Shown here piece by piece: positions 41,351 through 50,360 of a DNA stretch of 64,000 nt (within the stretch, counting starts at the first letter, position 1; every line of letters begins with the position of its first letter). The notes beneath the pieces are model-generated. The model was not told the DNA's origin. It did no database searches and saw nothing but the letters and a program-made list of their open reading frames with translations. The stretch covers positions 186,001-250,000 of the forward strand of contig NZ_AUMK01000004.1 of the NCBI RefSeq assembly GCF_000430645.1. The letters are read 5' to 3'. Both the position numbers and the translations under genes were made by a program. The DNA is from Aquimarina latercula DSM 2041 (GTDB lineage Bacteria > Bacteroidota > Bacteroidia > Flavobacteriales > Flavobacteriaceae).

Positions 41351-42538
41351 ATGCTTGACAAAATAAAAAATAGTTGTAGAACAACTAAACTTCATTATTC
41401 AATATTTCAGAGTACTAATGATGTTCCTTCTAAAGATTGGAATAGTGTAAATAATGAAAATAATCTTTTTCTTACACTAAACTATCTTAACACTTTAGAA
41501 CAGACATTATCAGAAACTATTGGATTTCGATATGTTTTATTCTATGATCAAAATATCCCTGTAGGAATTGCTGTAACACAACTTATAAAATTTAACACTG
41601 AAGATTTAAAGTTTCAGGAGTTCCCTTGTCGAATAAGTGACGCAATCAAAAATACTTTTATGAAAAGTATGGATGTGAGAGTACTTGTCTGCGGAAATCT
41701 TTTTTCTTGTGGAGAACATGGTTTTCTGTATGCTCCTCACATTAGTTCTAAAGAAGCGTTTGAAAGTTTATCAGATGCGTTACGAGAAATTCGAAAATCA
41801 GAAAAATCAGAAAAGCCATCATTTATATTATTAAAAGAATTTTGGCCTTCTTCATTTAATCAAAGTGATTATATTAAAAGACAAGATTTTAGAGAGTTTA
41901 GCATCGACGTCAATATGGTATTAAAAATACAACAAGACTGGAATAGCTTTGATGATTATCTGGATAGTATGAAAACTAAATTTAGAACAAGAGCTAAAAA
42001 GGTTTTTAAAAAGTCTGCTGATATCATTGTCAAAGATTTTACGGATGAAGATATTAATACATATCATAAAGAAATAGACGCCTTATATCTTTCTGTTCTA
42101 GATAAAGCTGATTTTAAAATTGGAAAACTTAATGCAATTACTTTTGAAAATTTAAAAAAGACGCTTCAGGATTCGTTTATTTTTAAAGCGTACTTCTTAA
42201 AAGATACCCTTGTTGGTTTCACCACTTCTTTTATTCTTAATAAAATTGTAGAAGCAAATCATATTGGTATTGATTACAAATACAATAAGTCTTATGATAT
42301 TTACCAACGTATGCTTTATGATTATGTAGATCTTGCTGTATCTAAAAAAGTAGACGAATTAAGATTGGGTAGAACAGCAGAAATCATAAAAAGTTGCGTA
42401 GGTGCAAAACCCGTAGAAATGAAATTATATGTTCGTCATGGAAATTCAATTTCTAACAAATTATTAAAACCTTTGGTTGATTTCATTTCTCCCAGCGAAT
42501 ATGAAGTAAGAAATCCGTTTAAACTTCAGTTAAGTTAA
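41351..42538 (+). CDS. FemAB/GNAT-like acyltransferase-fold protein
   Basis: From the ATG at 41351 the protein has 395 residues; the ATG at 41306 would add 15. The C-terminal half (about residues 200-390) has a GNAT/FemAB-like fold: SMKTKFRTRAKKVFKKS, FKAYFLKDTLVGFTTSFILNKIVEANHIGIDYKYNKSYDIYQRMLYDYVDLAV and ELRLGRTAEIIKSCVGAKP. Such Bacteroidota proteins are often misnamed 8-amino-7-oxononanoate synthase or peptidogalycan biosynthesis protein. The acceptor is unknown. Two bases separate it from the next gene. Confidence 0.65.
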   Translation: MLDKIKNSCRTTKLHYSIFQSTNDVPSKDWNSVNNENNLFLTLNYLNTLEQTLSETIGFRYVLFYDQNIPVGIAVTQLIKFNTEDLKFQEFPCRISDAIKNTFMKSMDVRVLVCGNLFSCGEHGFLYAPHISSKEAFESLSDALREIRKSEKSEKPSFILLKEFWPSSFNQSDYIKRQDFREFSIDVNMVLKIQQDWNSFDDYLDSMKTKFRTRAKKVFKKSADIIVKDFTDEDINTYHKEIDALYLSVLDKADFKIGKLNAITFENLKKTLQDSFIFKAYFLKDTLVGFTTSFILNKIVEANHIGIDYKYNKSYDIYQRMLYDYVDLAVSKKVDELRLGRTAEIIKSCVGAKPVEMKLYVRHGNSISNKLLKPLVDFISPSEYEVRNPFKLQLS

Positions 42539-42540
42539 TA

Positions 42541-43551
42541 ATGGATTCATTAACTCAGATTGTACTCGGTGCTGCTGTTGGTCAAGCTGCTATAGGAAAA
42601 AAAGTAGGAAATAAAGCTATGCTTTGGGGCGCAATTGCTGGAACGATTCCTGATCTAGATGTTTTAGCTAAATTATTTTTTGACAGCGTTACTTCTAATG
42701 AATTGCATAGAGGGTTTTCACATTCTATTTTGTTCAGTATACTTATGGCTCCACTTCTGGGATGGCTAGTGAGTAAAATATATAAAAACAAAGAAGCAGA
42801 TTGGAAAGATTGGACCAAGCTTATGTTTCTTAGTCTATTTACCCATCCTATTTTAGATGCATTTACGACTTGGGGAACACAATTATTTTGGCCTTTAGAC
42901 TATAAAGTGGCTTTTCATAATATTTTTGTAGCAGATCCTTTATATACTGTCCCGTTTTTAGTTTTTGTACTCATAGCTATGTTTTACAAACGTACAAATC
43001 CTAAAAGAAAGTTTTTTAATAATCTAGGATTGTACTGTAGTAGTTTTTATATGTTGCTTACTTTGGTATTACAACAAATTGCAGAATCTAATTTTACCAC
43101 TAATTTAGAAAACCAACATCTTACATATAATCAAATACAAACTCGACCTACTGCATTAAATAGCATTTTATGGACAGCCAATATAGAAACTGACGAATCC
43201 TTTCTTATCGGATATTATTCCTTACTTGACAAACCAGATATTATTAATTTTACTGAGTTTCCTAAAAACCATTATTTACTAGGTGAAGCAAAAAATGATC
43301 CTTTAATTCCGCGTCTAATTAAATTAAGTGAAGGTTGGTATACGATCGAATCTGATAACGATAAATTATACTTTAATGATCTTAGATTTGGACAATTAGG
43401 AATGGGTAAAGATGCGAGTCGTTTTGTCTTTAGCTACGAATTGTATTATGATCAAAATGGTAATTTACAAGCTAAAGAACGTGAACGTAATGTGGAAGAA
43501 GCTTCTCCTATGCTTAAAAAACTCTTTTCTCGCGTACTTGGGAATAAATAA
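42541..43551 (+). CDS. Membrane-bound metal-dependent hydrolase (YdjM/PF04307 family)
   Basis: This is a 336-residue protein. The N-terminal half has the family signature MDSLTQIVLGAAVGQAAIGKKVGNKAMLWGAIAGTIPDLDVLAKLF, ELHRGFSHS, and THPILDAFTTWGTQLFWPL, which contain the probable metal-binding His/Asp residues. Four or five membrane helices follow, then a C-terminal soluble beta part. The substrate is unknown. It is coupled to the FemAB-like gene and followed by a strong terminator. Confidence 0.85.
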   Translation: MDSLTQIVLGAAVGQAAIGKKVGNKAMLWGAIAGTIPDLDVLAKLFFDSVTSNELHRGFSHSILFSILMAPLLGWLVSKIYKNKEADWKDWTKLMFLSLFTHPILDAFTTWGTQLFWPLDYKVAFHNIFVADPLYTVPFLVFVLIAMFYKRTNPKRKFFNNLGLYCSSFYMLLTLVLQQIAESNFTTNLENQHLTYNQIQTRPTALNSILWTANIETDESFLIGYYSLLDKPDIINFTEFPKNHYLLGEAKNDPLIPRLIKLSEGWYTIESDNDKLYFNDLRFGQLGMGKDASRFVFSYELYYDQNGNLQAKERERNVEEASPMLKKLFSRVLGNK

Positions 43552-43589
43552 AAAAAGAGGATTTATAATAGATATAAATCCTCTTTTTT
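43552..43589. terminator. Strong bidirectional terminator
   Basis: AAAAAGAGGATTTAT and ATAAATCCTCTTTTT are perfect 15-bp arms around a 7-base loop. A/T tails on both ends suit the two convergent genes on either side. Confidence 0.9.
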
Positions 43590-43602
43590 ATTGTTAAATA
43601 CA

Positions 43603-44103
43603 TTAGGTAAACTCACAAATAATGCCTCCCATTAATGCTAGGCACACAGTCCAATACCCAACATTTACTAGTATATACTTCACTCCCTTTCTTTCGAATA
43701 AAGCATTTGTTCCCAACACAGGTAAAACTAAAAATATTCCAGCCATTGCACCGTGCAAAGCACCATGTTTAAATGTTCTAAAGTTGGTTCCATATTTATT
43801 CATAAAATCCTGAGTATACTGATAGATTTCTGTCCCTTCCTTAGTTAAGTCCGGCTCATTCATTAAGCTCTGAAAAAAACCATTTTGATGTATTACCATA
43901 GTCGGAAGCGAAGAAGCCAACATAAGGCTTAGAATAAGAGAAACAATAAAAATTACAGCCATGTTCCCTCCTTTTAAATCTTCTGTTGTAAATCCACAAG
44001 CATTCATCCAAGCAGTACCAAAAACCTTTGGGTTATACCATATAAACCCTAATACTATAGGTACAAGAGCAGCGATTGCAACTATTAATAAATTAAATTC
44101 CAT
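43603..44103 (-). CDS. DUF1761 family membrane protein
   Basis: This is a 166-residue protein with four membrane helices. The N-terminal IAALVPIVLGFIWYNPKVFGTAWMNACGFTTEDL is the DUF1761 signature. FRTFKHGALHGAMAGIFLVLPVLGTNALFERK follows in the second half. The function is unknown. The gene lies 57 bases downstream of the LysE-type gene on the same strand and is probably co-transcribed. Confidence 0.85.
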   Translation of the reverse strand: MEFNLLIVAIAALVPIVLGFIWYNPKVFGTAWMNACGFTTEDLKGGNMAVIFIVSLILSLMLASSLPTMVIHQNGFFQSLMNEPDLTKEGTEIYQYTQDFMNKYGTNFRTFKHGALHGAMAGIFLVLPVLGTNALFERKGVKYILVNVGYWTVCLALMGGIICEFT

Positions 44104-44160
44104 ATTGGTTTGTTTTTTAAGTTGTTACTCAAATATAGCAAAAATGAATTTTATCAAATA

Positions 44161-44760
44161 TTACAAAACTAGGTAGGCTAAACGGAAAGAAAAGATTAGC
44201 AAAACTACTCCAGTTATCCTAAAGAATATTTTCAATCTATAAGGAGATATGAATGGTTTAAGCTTATCTGAAAGAAAAACTTTTAATAAATCTGTAGTCA
44301 ATATACCTGATAGCACAGCTATCAAAAAAACTAAAAGCGCTATGGAATCTGAATATTTTTCATATCCATATTTAAACACTCCGATCCAAACAATAAATAC
44401 AAAAGGATTAAAAAAATTAACGCTAAAGCCTTTGATAAAAAAAGAAGTCCATTTTTTAGAACTAATAGATATATTACTAGTAATTACAGCTTTTTTAAGC
44501 AGATAATTAATTCCCAATCCAAAAAGTATAACACTTCCTATAATACCAATCCAAAATTGATTCTGAGTTACTGTCATAAAAGTAGAAAGTCCATAATAAC
44601 ATAATAAAACACATATGAAATCACTGACTATAATACCAAAAGCAACAGAAAACCCTGCTTTTAAGCCATACTGAAAACTACTATTGAGTAACAAAAAAAA
44701 TACTGGACCAACAAAAATGATCATCGCTATACCAATAAAAAATCCTTCAATAAATGACAT
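44161..44760 (-). CDS. LysE-family amino-acid exporter
   Basis: This is a 199-residue protein with six hydrophobic helices. It begins FIEGFFIGIAMIIFVGPVFFLLLNSSFQYGLKAGFSVAFGIIVSDF, with the LysE/RhtB G-P motif in helix 1, and has FFIKGFSVNFFNPFVFIVWIGVF in the middle, also typical of the family. It should export amino acids or related metabolites. A 30-bp palindrome directly before its start codon may be an operator. Confidence 0.85.
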   Translation of the reverse strand: MSFIEGFFIGIAMIIFVGPVFFLLLNSSFQYGLKAGFSVAFGIIVSDFICVLLCYYGLSTFMTVTQNQFWIGIIGSVILFGLGINYLLKKAVITSNISISSKKWTSFFIKGFSVNFFNPFVFIVWIGVFKYGYEKYSDSIALLVFLIAVLSGILTTDLLKVFLSDKLKPFISPYRLKIFFRITGVVLLIFSFRLAYLVL

Positions 44761-44775
44761 ACATTAAAATTGTTC

Positions 44776-44805
44776 CATAACATACATAGTTTTATATATG
44801 TTATG
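44776..44805 (-). promoter_or_regulatory. 30-bp palindrome in front of the LysE-type gene
   Basis: CATAACATACATA and TATATATGTTATG are 13-bp arms with one mismatch and a 4-base loop, ending 15 bases before the start codon. The remaining intergenic space to 45062 (about 260 bases) is AT-rich with no other recognisable element. Confidence 0.5.
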
Positions 44806-45062
44806 TAAATATAGATATAATCGTCTGCTTTTTTAACCAACTATTTTAAGAATATAAAAGCACAAAGTGATCTCTCTGAAACCACAATGAAACCCTTTTG
44901 ACACCTTTTTGCAACCCTATTTTTTAAATATTTCAACCTTCTACTTTTTTTCATTTTTTCAGAAAACATAACATTTATCAAACAATTTTTAAAAATTTCA
45001 CAAGAAATACCTATGATGAATATAAATACCTATATTTATCGACCAAATTGAATGGTTTATTT

Positions 45063-45548
45063 ATGAGTACAAACTATAAAGTAAAAGTAAATAAGGACTT
45101 TGAAACTAGCTTATCTGAAGATACTATTTCGAAAGCCAATATTATTGAAACTTCCAATTCAAAATTTCACGTTATTAACAATAATCAATCCTATCATACA
45201 GAAGTTATAAAATCTGATTTTGTTAATAAGAACTATACAGTAAAAGTAAATTCTAATATCTATGAGGTCGATATATCTAACTCATTGGATATGATGATTT
45301 CGGAAATGGGGTTTTCTATTGGTGCGTCAAAACAAGTAAACTCTATAAAATCTCCAATGCCTGGGTTAATTATAGATATACAGGTAGAAATTGGTCAAAC
45401 CGTTAAAGAAGATGACTATTTACTAGTTTTAGAAGCAATGAAAATGGAAAACATTATTACTTCTCCAAGAGAAGGAACTATTAAATCCATAGCTGTCTCT
45501 AAAGGAGATGCAGTAGACAAAGGAAAATTATTGATTGAATTCGAATAA
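45063..45548 (+). CDS. Biotin carboxyl-carrier protein of an acyl-CoA carboxylase
   Basis: From the ATG at 45063 the protein has 161 residues; a TTG at 45048 is in frame but has no advantage. Residues about 92-161 form a biotinyl domain with the biotinylation motif EAMKME and K127 as the acceptor lysine. PMPG (98-101) is the conserved start of the domain. The N-terminal 90 residues are a linker-like domain typical of Bacteroidota carriers. It is first in a carrier/biotin carboxylase/carboxyltransferase operon and shuttles the carboxyl group between the two enzymes. Confidence 0.9.
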   Translation: MSTNYKVKVNKDFETSLSEDTISKANIIETSNSKFHVINNNQSYHTEVIKSDFVNKNYTVKVNSNIYEVDISNSLDMMISEMGFSIGASKQVNSIKSPMPGLIIDIQVEIGQTVKEDDYLLVLEAMKMENIITSPREGTIKSIAVSKGDAVDKGKLLIEFE

Positions 45549-45599
45549 AACCTCAAAGTAAGTTTAAATCAAAAGACATATCATAAGTTCTAATACATT

Positions 45600-47042
45600 A
45601 TGAAAAAAATACTTGTTGCAAATAGAGGAGAAATTGCCATTAGAGTAATGAAAACCGCTCAAAAAATGGGAATTAAAACAGTGGCTATATATTCTACTGT
45701 AGATCGAGATGCTCCTCACGTAAAATTTGCTGATGAAGCAGTTTGCGTTGGTGAAGCACCTTCTAACGAATCCTACTTGTTAGGTTCCAAGATTATTGCA
45801 TTTGCCAAAAAATTAAATGTGGATGCAATACATCCTGGTTATGGATTCTTAAGTGAAAATGCTGATTTTGCAGAGGAAGTAGAAAAAAATAACATCACTT
45901 TTATAGGACCAAAATCCAAAGCTATTAAAGTTATGGGTAGTAAGCTTGCTGCTAAAGAGGCCGTAAAAGCATATGATATACCTATGGTCCCAGGTATTGA
46001 TGAAGCAATTACTGATGTTGATAAAGCTAAAAAAATAGCACTAGAAATTGGGTTTCCCATTCTAATAAAAGCTTCTGCTGGTGGTGGTGGAAAAGGAATG
46101 CGTGTAGTAGAGAAAGAAAGCGAACTAGAATCACAAATGCAACGTGCTATAAGTGAAGCTATTTCTGCTTTTGGTGACGGATCAGTATTTATCGAAAAAT
46201 ACGTAGCATCTCCAAGACATATTGAAATACAGGTGATGGCGGATACTCATGGAAACGTTATTCACCTTTTTGAAAGAGAATGTAGTGTACAACGAAGACA
46301 TCAAAAAGTAGTGGAAGAAGCTCCTTCTGCTGTCTTAAGTCCAACTTTGAGATCCGCAATGGGCGAAGCTGCTGTTAGAGTTGCACAAGCCTGTGATTAT
46401 GTTGGCGCAGGAACTGTAGAATTCTTATTAGATGAAAACCATAATTTCTATTTCCTAGAAATGAATACTCGTTTACAAGTAGAACATCCTGTAACAGAAC
46501 TAATAACGGGCACTGATCTTGTAGAGCTACAAATAAAAGTAGCAAGAGGAGAAGAACTTTCTATTAAACAAGAAGATTTAAAAATAACTGGACATGCATT
46601 GGAATTAAGAGTATATGCAGAAGATCCATTAAATGATTTTTTACCTAGTGTAGGGCACTTAGATACTTACACAATTCCGACAGGTAATGGTATTAGAGTA
46701 GACAATGGTTTCGAAGAAGGAATGGATATTCCTATTTATTATGATCCTATGTTGTCAAAATTAATCACTTATGGTGATAGCCGAGAAGAAGCCATTCAAT
46801 TAATGATTAAAGCCATTGATCAATATCATATAGAAGGTGTGCAAACAACCTTATCCTTTGGCAAATTTGTGTGCAAACACGAAGCGTTTGTATCCGGTGC
46901 TTTTGATACTCATTTTGTAAAAAAATATTACACCCCAGAAGTGTTAAAATCCGAAATGGAGATAGAAGCAAGAATAGCAGCGCTCACAGCCCTAAAACAA
47001 TATAAAAAAGATCAACAAGTATTACGTTTACCAATTCGCTAA
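45600..47042 (+). CDS. accC: Biotin carboxylase subunit of an acyl-CoA carboxylase
   Basis: This is a 480-residue protein, the usual length for the class. It has the N-terminal KKILVANRGEIAIRVMKTAQKMG, the ATP-grasp glycine loop KASAGGGGKGMR, HPGYGFLSENADFAEE, the catalytic region EMNTRLQVEHPVTE and the C-terminal biotin-carboxylase domain. It carboxylates biotin with ATP and bicarbonate. It lies between the carrier gene and the propionyl-type carboxyltransferase gene, so it serves that complex rather than only fatty-acid synthesis. Confidence 0.93.
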   Translation: MKKILVANRGEIAIRVMKTAQKMGIKTVAIYSTVDRDAPHVKFADEAVCVGEAPSNESYLLGSKIIAFAKKLNVDAIHPGYGFLSENADFAEEVEKNNITFIGPKSKAIKVMGSKLAAKEAVKAYDIPMVPGIDEAITDVDKAKKIALEIGFPILIKASAGGGGKGMRVVEKESELESQMQRAISEAISAFGDGSVFIEKYVASPRHIEIQVMADTHGNVIHLFERECSVQRRHQKVVEEAPSAVLSPTLRSAMGEAAVRVAQACDYVGAGTVEFLLDENHNFYFLEMNTRLQVEHPVTELITGTDLVELQIKVARGEELSIKQEDLKITGHALELRVYAEDPLNDFLPSVGHLDTYTIPTGNGIRVDNGFEEGMDIPIYYDPMLSKLITYGDSREEAIQLMIKAIDQYHIEGVQTTLSFGKFVCKHEAFVSGAFDTHFVKKYYTPEVLKSEMEIEARIAALTALKQYKKDQQVLRLPIR

Positions 47043-47045
47043 CAT

Positions 47046-48587
47046 ATGAACTCTAAAATAAAAACTTTACAAGAAAAAATTGATCTAGCACATTTAGGTG
47101 GCGGTAAACAACGTATTGAAAAACAACATCAAAAGAAAAAATTAACCGCTAGAGAACGTGTAGATTATTTCTTAGACGAAGGATCTTTTGAAGAAATCGG
47201 AATCCTAGTTACTCATAGAACAACGGATTTCGGAATGGAAAAAGAAATCTATTATGGTGATGGTGTAGTAACAGGTTATGGTACCGTACATGGAAGATTA
47301 GTATATGTATTTGCTCAGGATTTCACCGTTTTTGGAGGTGCACTATCGGAAACACACGCTGAGAAAATTTGTAAAGTAATGGATCTGGCAGTCAATGTTG
47401 GAGCACCTATTATTGGATTAAATGATTCTGGTGGAGCTAGAATTCAAGAAGGAGTGCGATCCTTAGGTGGTTATGCTGATATTTTTCATAAAAATGTACA
47501 AGCTTCTGGAGTAATTCCACAAATTTCTGCTATTATGGGACCTTGTGCCGGTGGAGCAGTTTATTCTCCAGCTATTACCGACTTTACTATTATGGTAGAA
47601 GATACTAGTTATATGTTCGTAACTGGACCAAATGTAGTGAAGACTGTAACCAATGAAGAAGTAACTTCTGAAGAATTAGGTGGAGCTAGCACACATTCCT
47701 CAAAATCAGGAGTAGCTCATATAACTTCATCAAATGATATAGAATGTCTAGAAGATGTAAAAAAGTTACTGAGTTATCTCCCTCAAAATAACCAAGAAAC
47801 ACCAAAAGCTCTTTCCTATGAATTATCTGATGAAAAAAGAGAAGTTCTAGCAGAAATAGTACCGGATAACCCAAATAAACCTTATGACATGCATGAGGTT
47901 ATTGAAGGAATTATTGACGAAGATTCTTTTTACGAGATTCATAAAAATTATGCTGAGAATATCATCGTAGGTTTTGCCAGAATTGGTGGAAGAAGTGTTG
48001 GAGTTGTAGCTAATCAACCTATGTTTTTAGCAGGTGTTTTGGATGTAAATAGTTCTAAAAAAGCTGCACGTTTTACACGTTTTTGTGATTGTTTCAATAT
48101 TCCATTACTTGTTTTGGTTGATGTACCTGGATTCTTACCTGGTACAGATCAAGAATGGAATGGAATCATAGTACATGGAGCAAAATTATTATATGCACTA
48201 AGTGAAGCAACAGTTCCAAAAGTAACGGTAATAACCCGTAAAGCATATGGTGGTGCTTATGATGTAATGAACTCTAAGCATATTGGAGCGGACCTTAATT
48301 TTGCTTGGCCAACTGCGGAGATAGCTGTAATGGGGGCAAAAGGTGCCAGTGAAATAATTTTTAGAAAAGAGATCAAAGCTTCGGATAACCCTGAAGCAAA
48401 ACTTGCAGAAAAAGAAGCTGAATATGCAGATAAATTTGCAAATCCATATAGAGCAGCACAACGAGGGTTTATAGATGAAGTAATTCTTCCAGAAGATACT
48501 AGAAGAAAACTAATTAAAGGATTTAGTATGCTAGAAAAAAAATCTGTTGATCATCCAAAAAGAAAGCACGGTAATATTCCTCTATAA
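47046..48587 (+). CDS. pccB: Acyl-CoA carboxylase carboxyltransferase, propionyl-CoA type
   Basis: This is a 513-residue, single-chain carboxyltransferase (N and C crotonase domains fused), unlike the separate AccA/AccD of fatty-acid synthesis. Signatures are [76 protein letters not shown] and [19 protein letters not shown]. It should carboxylate propionyl-CoA to methylmalonyl-CoA, though acetyl-CoA cannot be excluded from sequence alone. It starts 3 bases after accC stops. Confidence 0.9.
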   Translation: MNSKIKTLQEKIDLAHLGGGKQRIEKQHQKKKLTARERVDYFLDEGSFEEIGILVTHRTTDFGMEKEIYYGDGVVTGYGTVHGRLVYVFAQDFTVFGGALSETHAEKICKVMDLAVNVGAPIIGLNDSGGARIQEGVRSLGGYADIFHKNVQASGVIPQISAIMGPCAGGAVYSPAITDFTIMVEDTSYMFVTGPNVVKTVTNEEVTSEELGGASTHSSKSGVAHITSSNDIECLEDVKKLLSYLPQNNQETPKALSYELSDEKREVLAEIVPDNPNKPYDMHEVIEGIIDEDSFYEIHKNYAENIIVGFARIGGRSVGVVANQPMFLAGVLDVNSSKKAARFTRFCDCFNIPLLVLVDVPGFLPGTDQEWNGIIVHGAKLLYALSEATVPKVTVITRKAYGGAYDVMNSKHIGADLNFAWPTAEIAVMGAKGASEIIFRKEIKASDNPEAKLAEKEAEYADKFANPYRAAQRGFIDEVILPEDTRRKLIKGFSMLEKKSVDHPKRKHGNIPL

Positions 48588-48616
48588 TATATATAAGTAG
48601 TATCCATAACATTTTT

Positions 48617-48642
48617 CTATTTTTACGATATTATAAAAATAG
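48617..48642 (+). terminator. Hairpin after the carboxylase operon
   Basis: CTATTTTTA and TAAAAATAG form a perfect 9-bp AU-only stem with an 8-base loop, 29 bases after the pccB stop codon. No U run follows, so it is a weak candidate. Confidence 0.3.
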
Positions 48643-48653
48643 ATGTAGACCCC

Positions 48654-49010
48654 ATGAATAATAGACAGCTTACTAAATTTGCAATCTATGCAATTGCTGT
48701 ACTTTGTGCAGCACTTATTAATGAGTTCGTGATTAAGTATGTAAAAAAGCATATTCATGAACAAGGATATCTTTTGGTAATCATAGATATGCTAATAGTG
48801 GTGTTAATTTTTGCACCGGCTTTTGCGCTAGTTTCTAAATACACTAAGAAACTATCCAAAGCCTATTTAAAAACATCTAAGAAAGTTTCAAGTAGCAAAA
48901 ATGGGAATCTGTTAGGTTTTACTGTAGCGATTATTATTTTGTTTATTCTTTTTGCGTATTTACGACATAATATTAATGTGATTCAGGATTTAAAAACTAT
49001 AATACCTTAG
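48654..49010 (+). CDS. Small three-helix membrane protein
   Basis: This is a 118-residue protein with hydrophobic helices at about residues 8-26, 42-62 and 86-104, and lysine-rich loops (KYTKKLSKAYLKTSKKVSSSK). No family was recognised. It lies 66 bases after pccB on the same strand and might be its last cistron or independent. Confidence 0.6.
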   Translation: MNNRQLTKFAIYAIAVLCAALINEFVIKYVKKHIHEQGYLLVIIDMLIVVLIFAPAFALVSKYTKKLSKAYLKTSKKVSSSKNGNLLGFTVAIIILFILFAYLRHNINVIQDLKTIIP

Positions 49011-49032
49011 TTTACTAAATTGTTAATCTGAT

Positions 49033-49081
49033 CTTGTCGAAGACTTTAGAATCTTTGTTTTATTAATTTTACTTCGACAAG
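49033..49081. repeat. Spaced inverted repeat CTTGTCGAAG / CTTCGACAAG
   Basis: Perfect 10-bp arms with a 29-base spacer, between the small membrane protein and the convergent TIM-barrel gene. CTTCGACAAG is a core often seen in REP-like intergenic elements of Bacteroidota. Only one copy is present here. Confidence 0.4.
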
Positions 49082-49140
49082 TTGGGTATAACAAAAAGGG
49101 AAATATTACTTTTTATTAGATGGTAATAAATAATACAGGT

Positions 49141-50031
49141 TTAAACGTCACAAATCGTTATTCCTTCTTTTAGCGCCTCTAAACTATCTTGATACGTCGG
49201 AATAAACTCTTGAGCAACATAACCTGTAAACTTATTAGCTACAATGGCTTTCATAATAGCTGGATAGTTTAATTCTTGAGTGTCATTTATCTCATGTCTT
49301 CCCGGAACACCACCCGTATGATAATGAGAGATATAATTTTTATATTTATTAATGGTAGCAATAATATCTCCTTCCATAATTTGCATATGGTAAATATCAT
49401 AGAGTAATTTAAAATTAGTAGAACCTATTTTATCAACCAATTGAACTCCCCAAGGTGTATGATCACATTGATAATCTTTATGATCTACCTTACTATTAAG
49501 CAATTCCATTACTAAAGTAACATCATTCTTTTCTGCATGTTTTACAAGTGGTTCTAATCCCACAGAACACTGTTCTAAACCTTGATCAGAAGAAATACCA
49601 TTCCTATTACCCGAAAAAACGATTACCTGTTTTATACCCGAGTTAGACGCTTGTGAAATGAGATTGAAATATTTTTTCTGAAGTTCCTCATGATTCCTAG
49701 GATCATTAAACCCTTTAGTAATACTAGCAAAGGTATCTGTTGCCAAAGAGCACTTAAGTCCTTTTTTTATAACAACTTCCCATTCATCCGGTTTTAAAAG
49801 ATCAATCGCCTTAATACCTATATCATTTGATTTTTCTGCAAATTCTTCCAATTCGATATTACCATAACACCACCTACATACCGCGTGATTTATATTTCCT
49901 TTCAAACTGTTTTGAAAGGAATTAGAAATGTCTCCCGATATGGACTGCGGTATTACAACACCTCCAAGACCAATAGCACCAATACTAAGAGAAAGGTTCT
50001 TAATTGCTTTTCTTCTATTTACTTTTGACAT
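49141..50031 (-). CDS. Exported sugar-phosphate isomerase/epimerase-type TIM barrel (hydroxypyruvate isomerase-like)
   Basis: This is a 296-residue protein with a twin-arginine leader (RRKAIKNLSLSIGAIGLGG, residues 6-24). The barrel has MELLNSK, LLYDIYHMQIMEGDI and HTGGVPGRHEI near the C terminus, the usual Hyi/AP_endonuc_2 metal-ligand segments. The substrate may be a keto-sugar or hydroxypyruvate-like compound. It is divergent from the GMC-headed operon across a space with a 40-bp palindrome, which suggests it belongs to the same pathway. Confidence 0.8.
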   Translation of the reverse strand: MSKVNRRKAIKNLSLSIGAIGLGGVVIPQSISGDISNSFQNSLKGNINHAVCRWCYGNIELEEFAEKSNDIGIKAIDLLKPDEWEVVIKKGLKCSLATDTFASITKGFNDPRNHEELQKKYFNLISQASNSGIKQVIVFSGNRNGISSDQGLEQCSVGLEPLVKHAEKNDVTLVMELLNSKVDHKDYQCDHTPWGVQLVDKIGSTNFKLLYDIYHMQIMEGDIIATINKYKNYISHYHTGGVPGRHEINDTQELNYPAIMKAIVANKFTGYVAQEFIPTYQDSLEALKEGITICDV

Positions 50032-50360
50032 TAGCTTTGAATTTTTTTTTAATGTATCACTAATTTAATTAATGATTTGTTAATTGTATTGTTAAAAAGC
50101 AAACAAACTTCTTATATTAGAACCTGAATTTGATGATATTAATTTTATTACTATTAATTATTATCATTTTTAGCTAAAACACCTTTCTTCCAGAACAAGA
50201 AGAAAACAGACAAACAAAACTACTATCAGAGTTAACAATAGTGCTTGTAAAATCACTATATGAGTTATATTAAATTAATAGAAATCTAATACTATTTCTA
50301 TTGATTTAACCTATTCATTATTATTTAATTTATAGACTGTCTGTAAACATCAAAAAAAGT
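50032..50360. other. 329-base divergent promoter region of the keto-glycoside locus
   Basis: AT-rich and non-coding. It must contain promoters for the TIM-barrel gene (minus) and the GMC operon (plus). The only regular element is the palindrome at 50270-50309. Confidence 0.6.
50270..50309. promoter_or_regulatory. 40-bp palindrome upstream of the GMC operon
   Basis: TTAAATTAATAGAAAT and ATTTCTATTGATTTAA are 16-bp arms with a single mismatch around an 8-base spacer, 51 bases before the GMC start codon. It could be a regulator site for both divergent units or form a leader hairpin. Confidence 0.6.

Noticed and set aside
49033..49081. CTTGTCGAAG/CTTCGACAAG as an intrinsic terminator
   Set aside because: The 29-base spacer and lack of a U run make it more like a REP-type remnant; kept only as a repeat.
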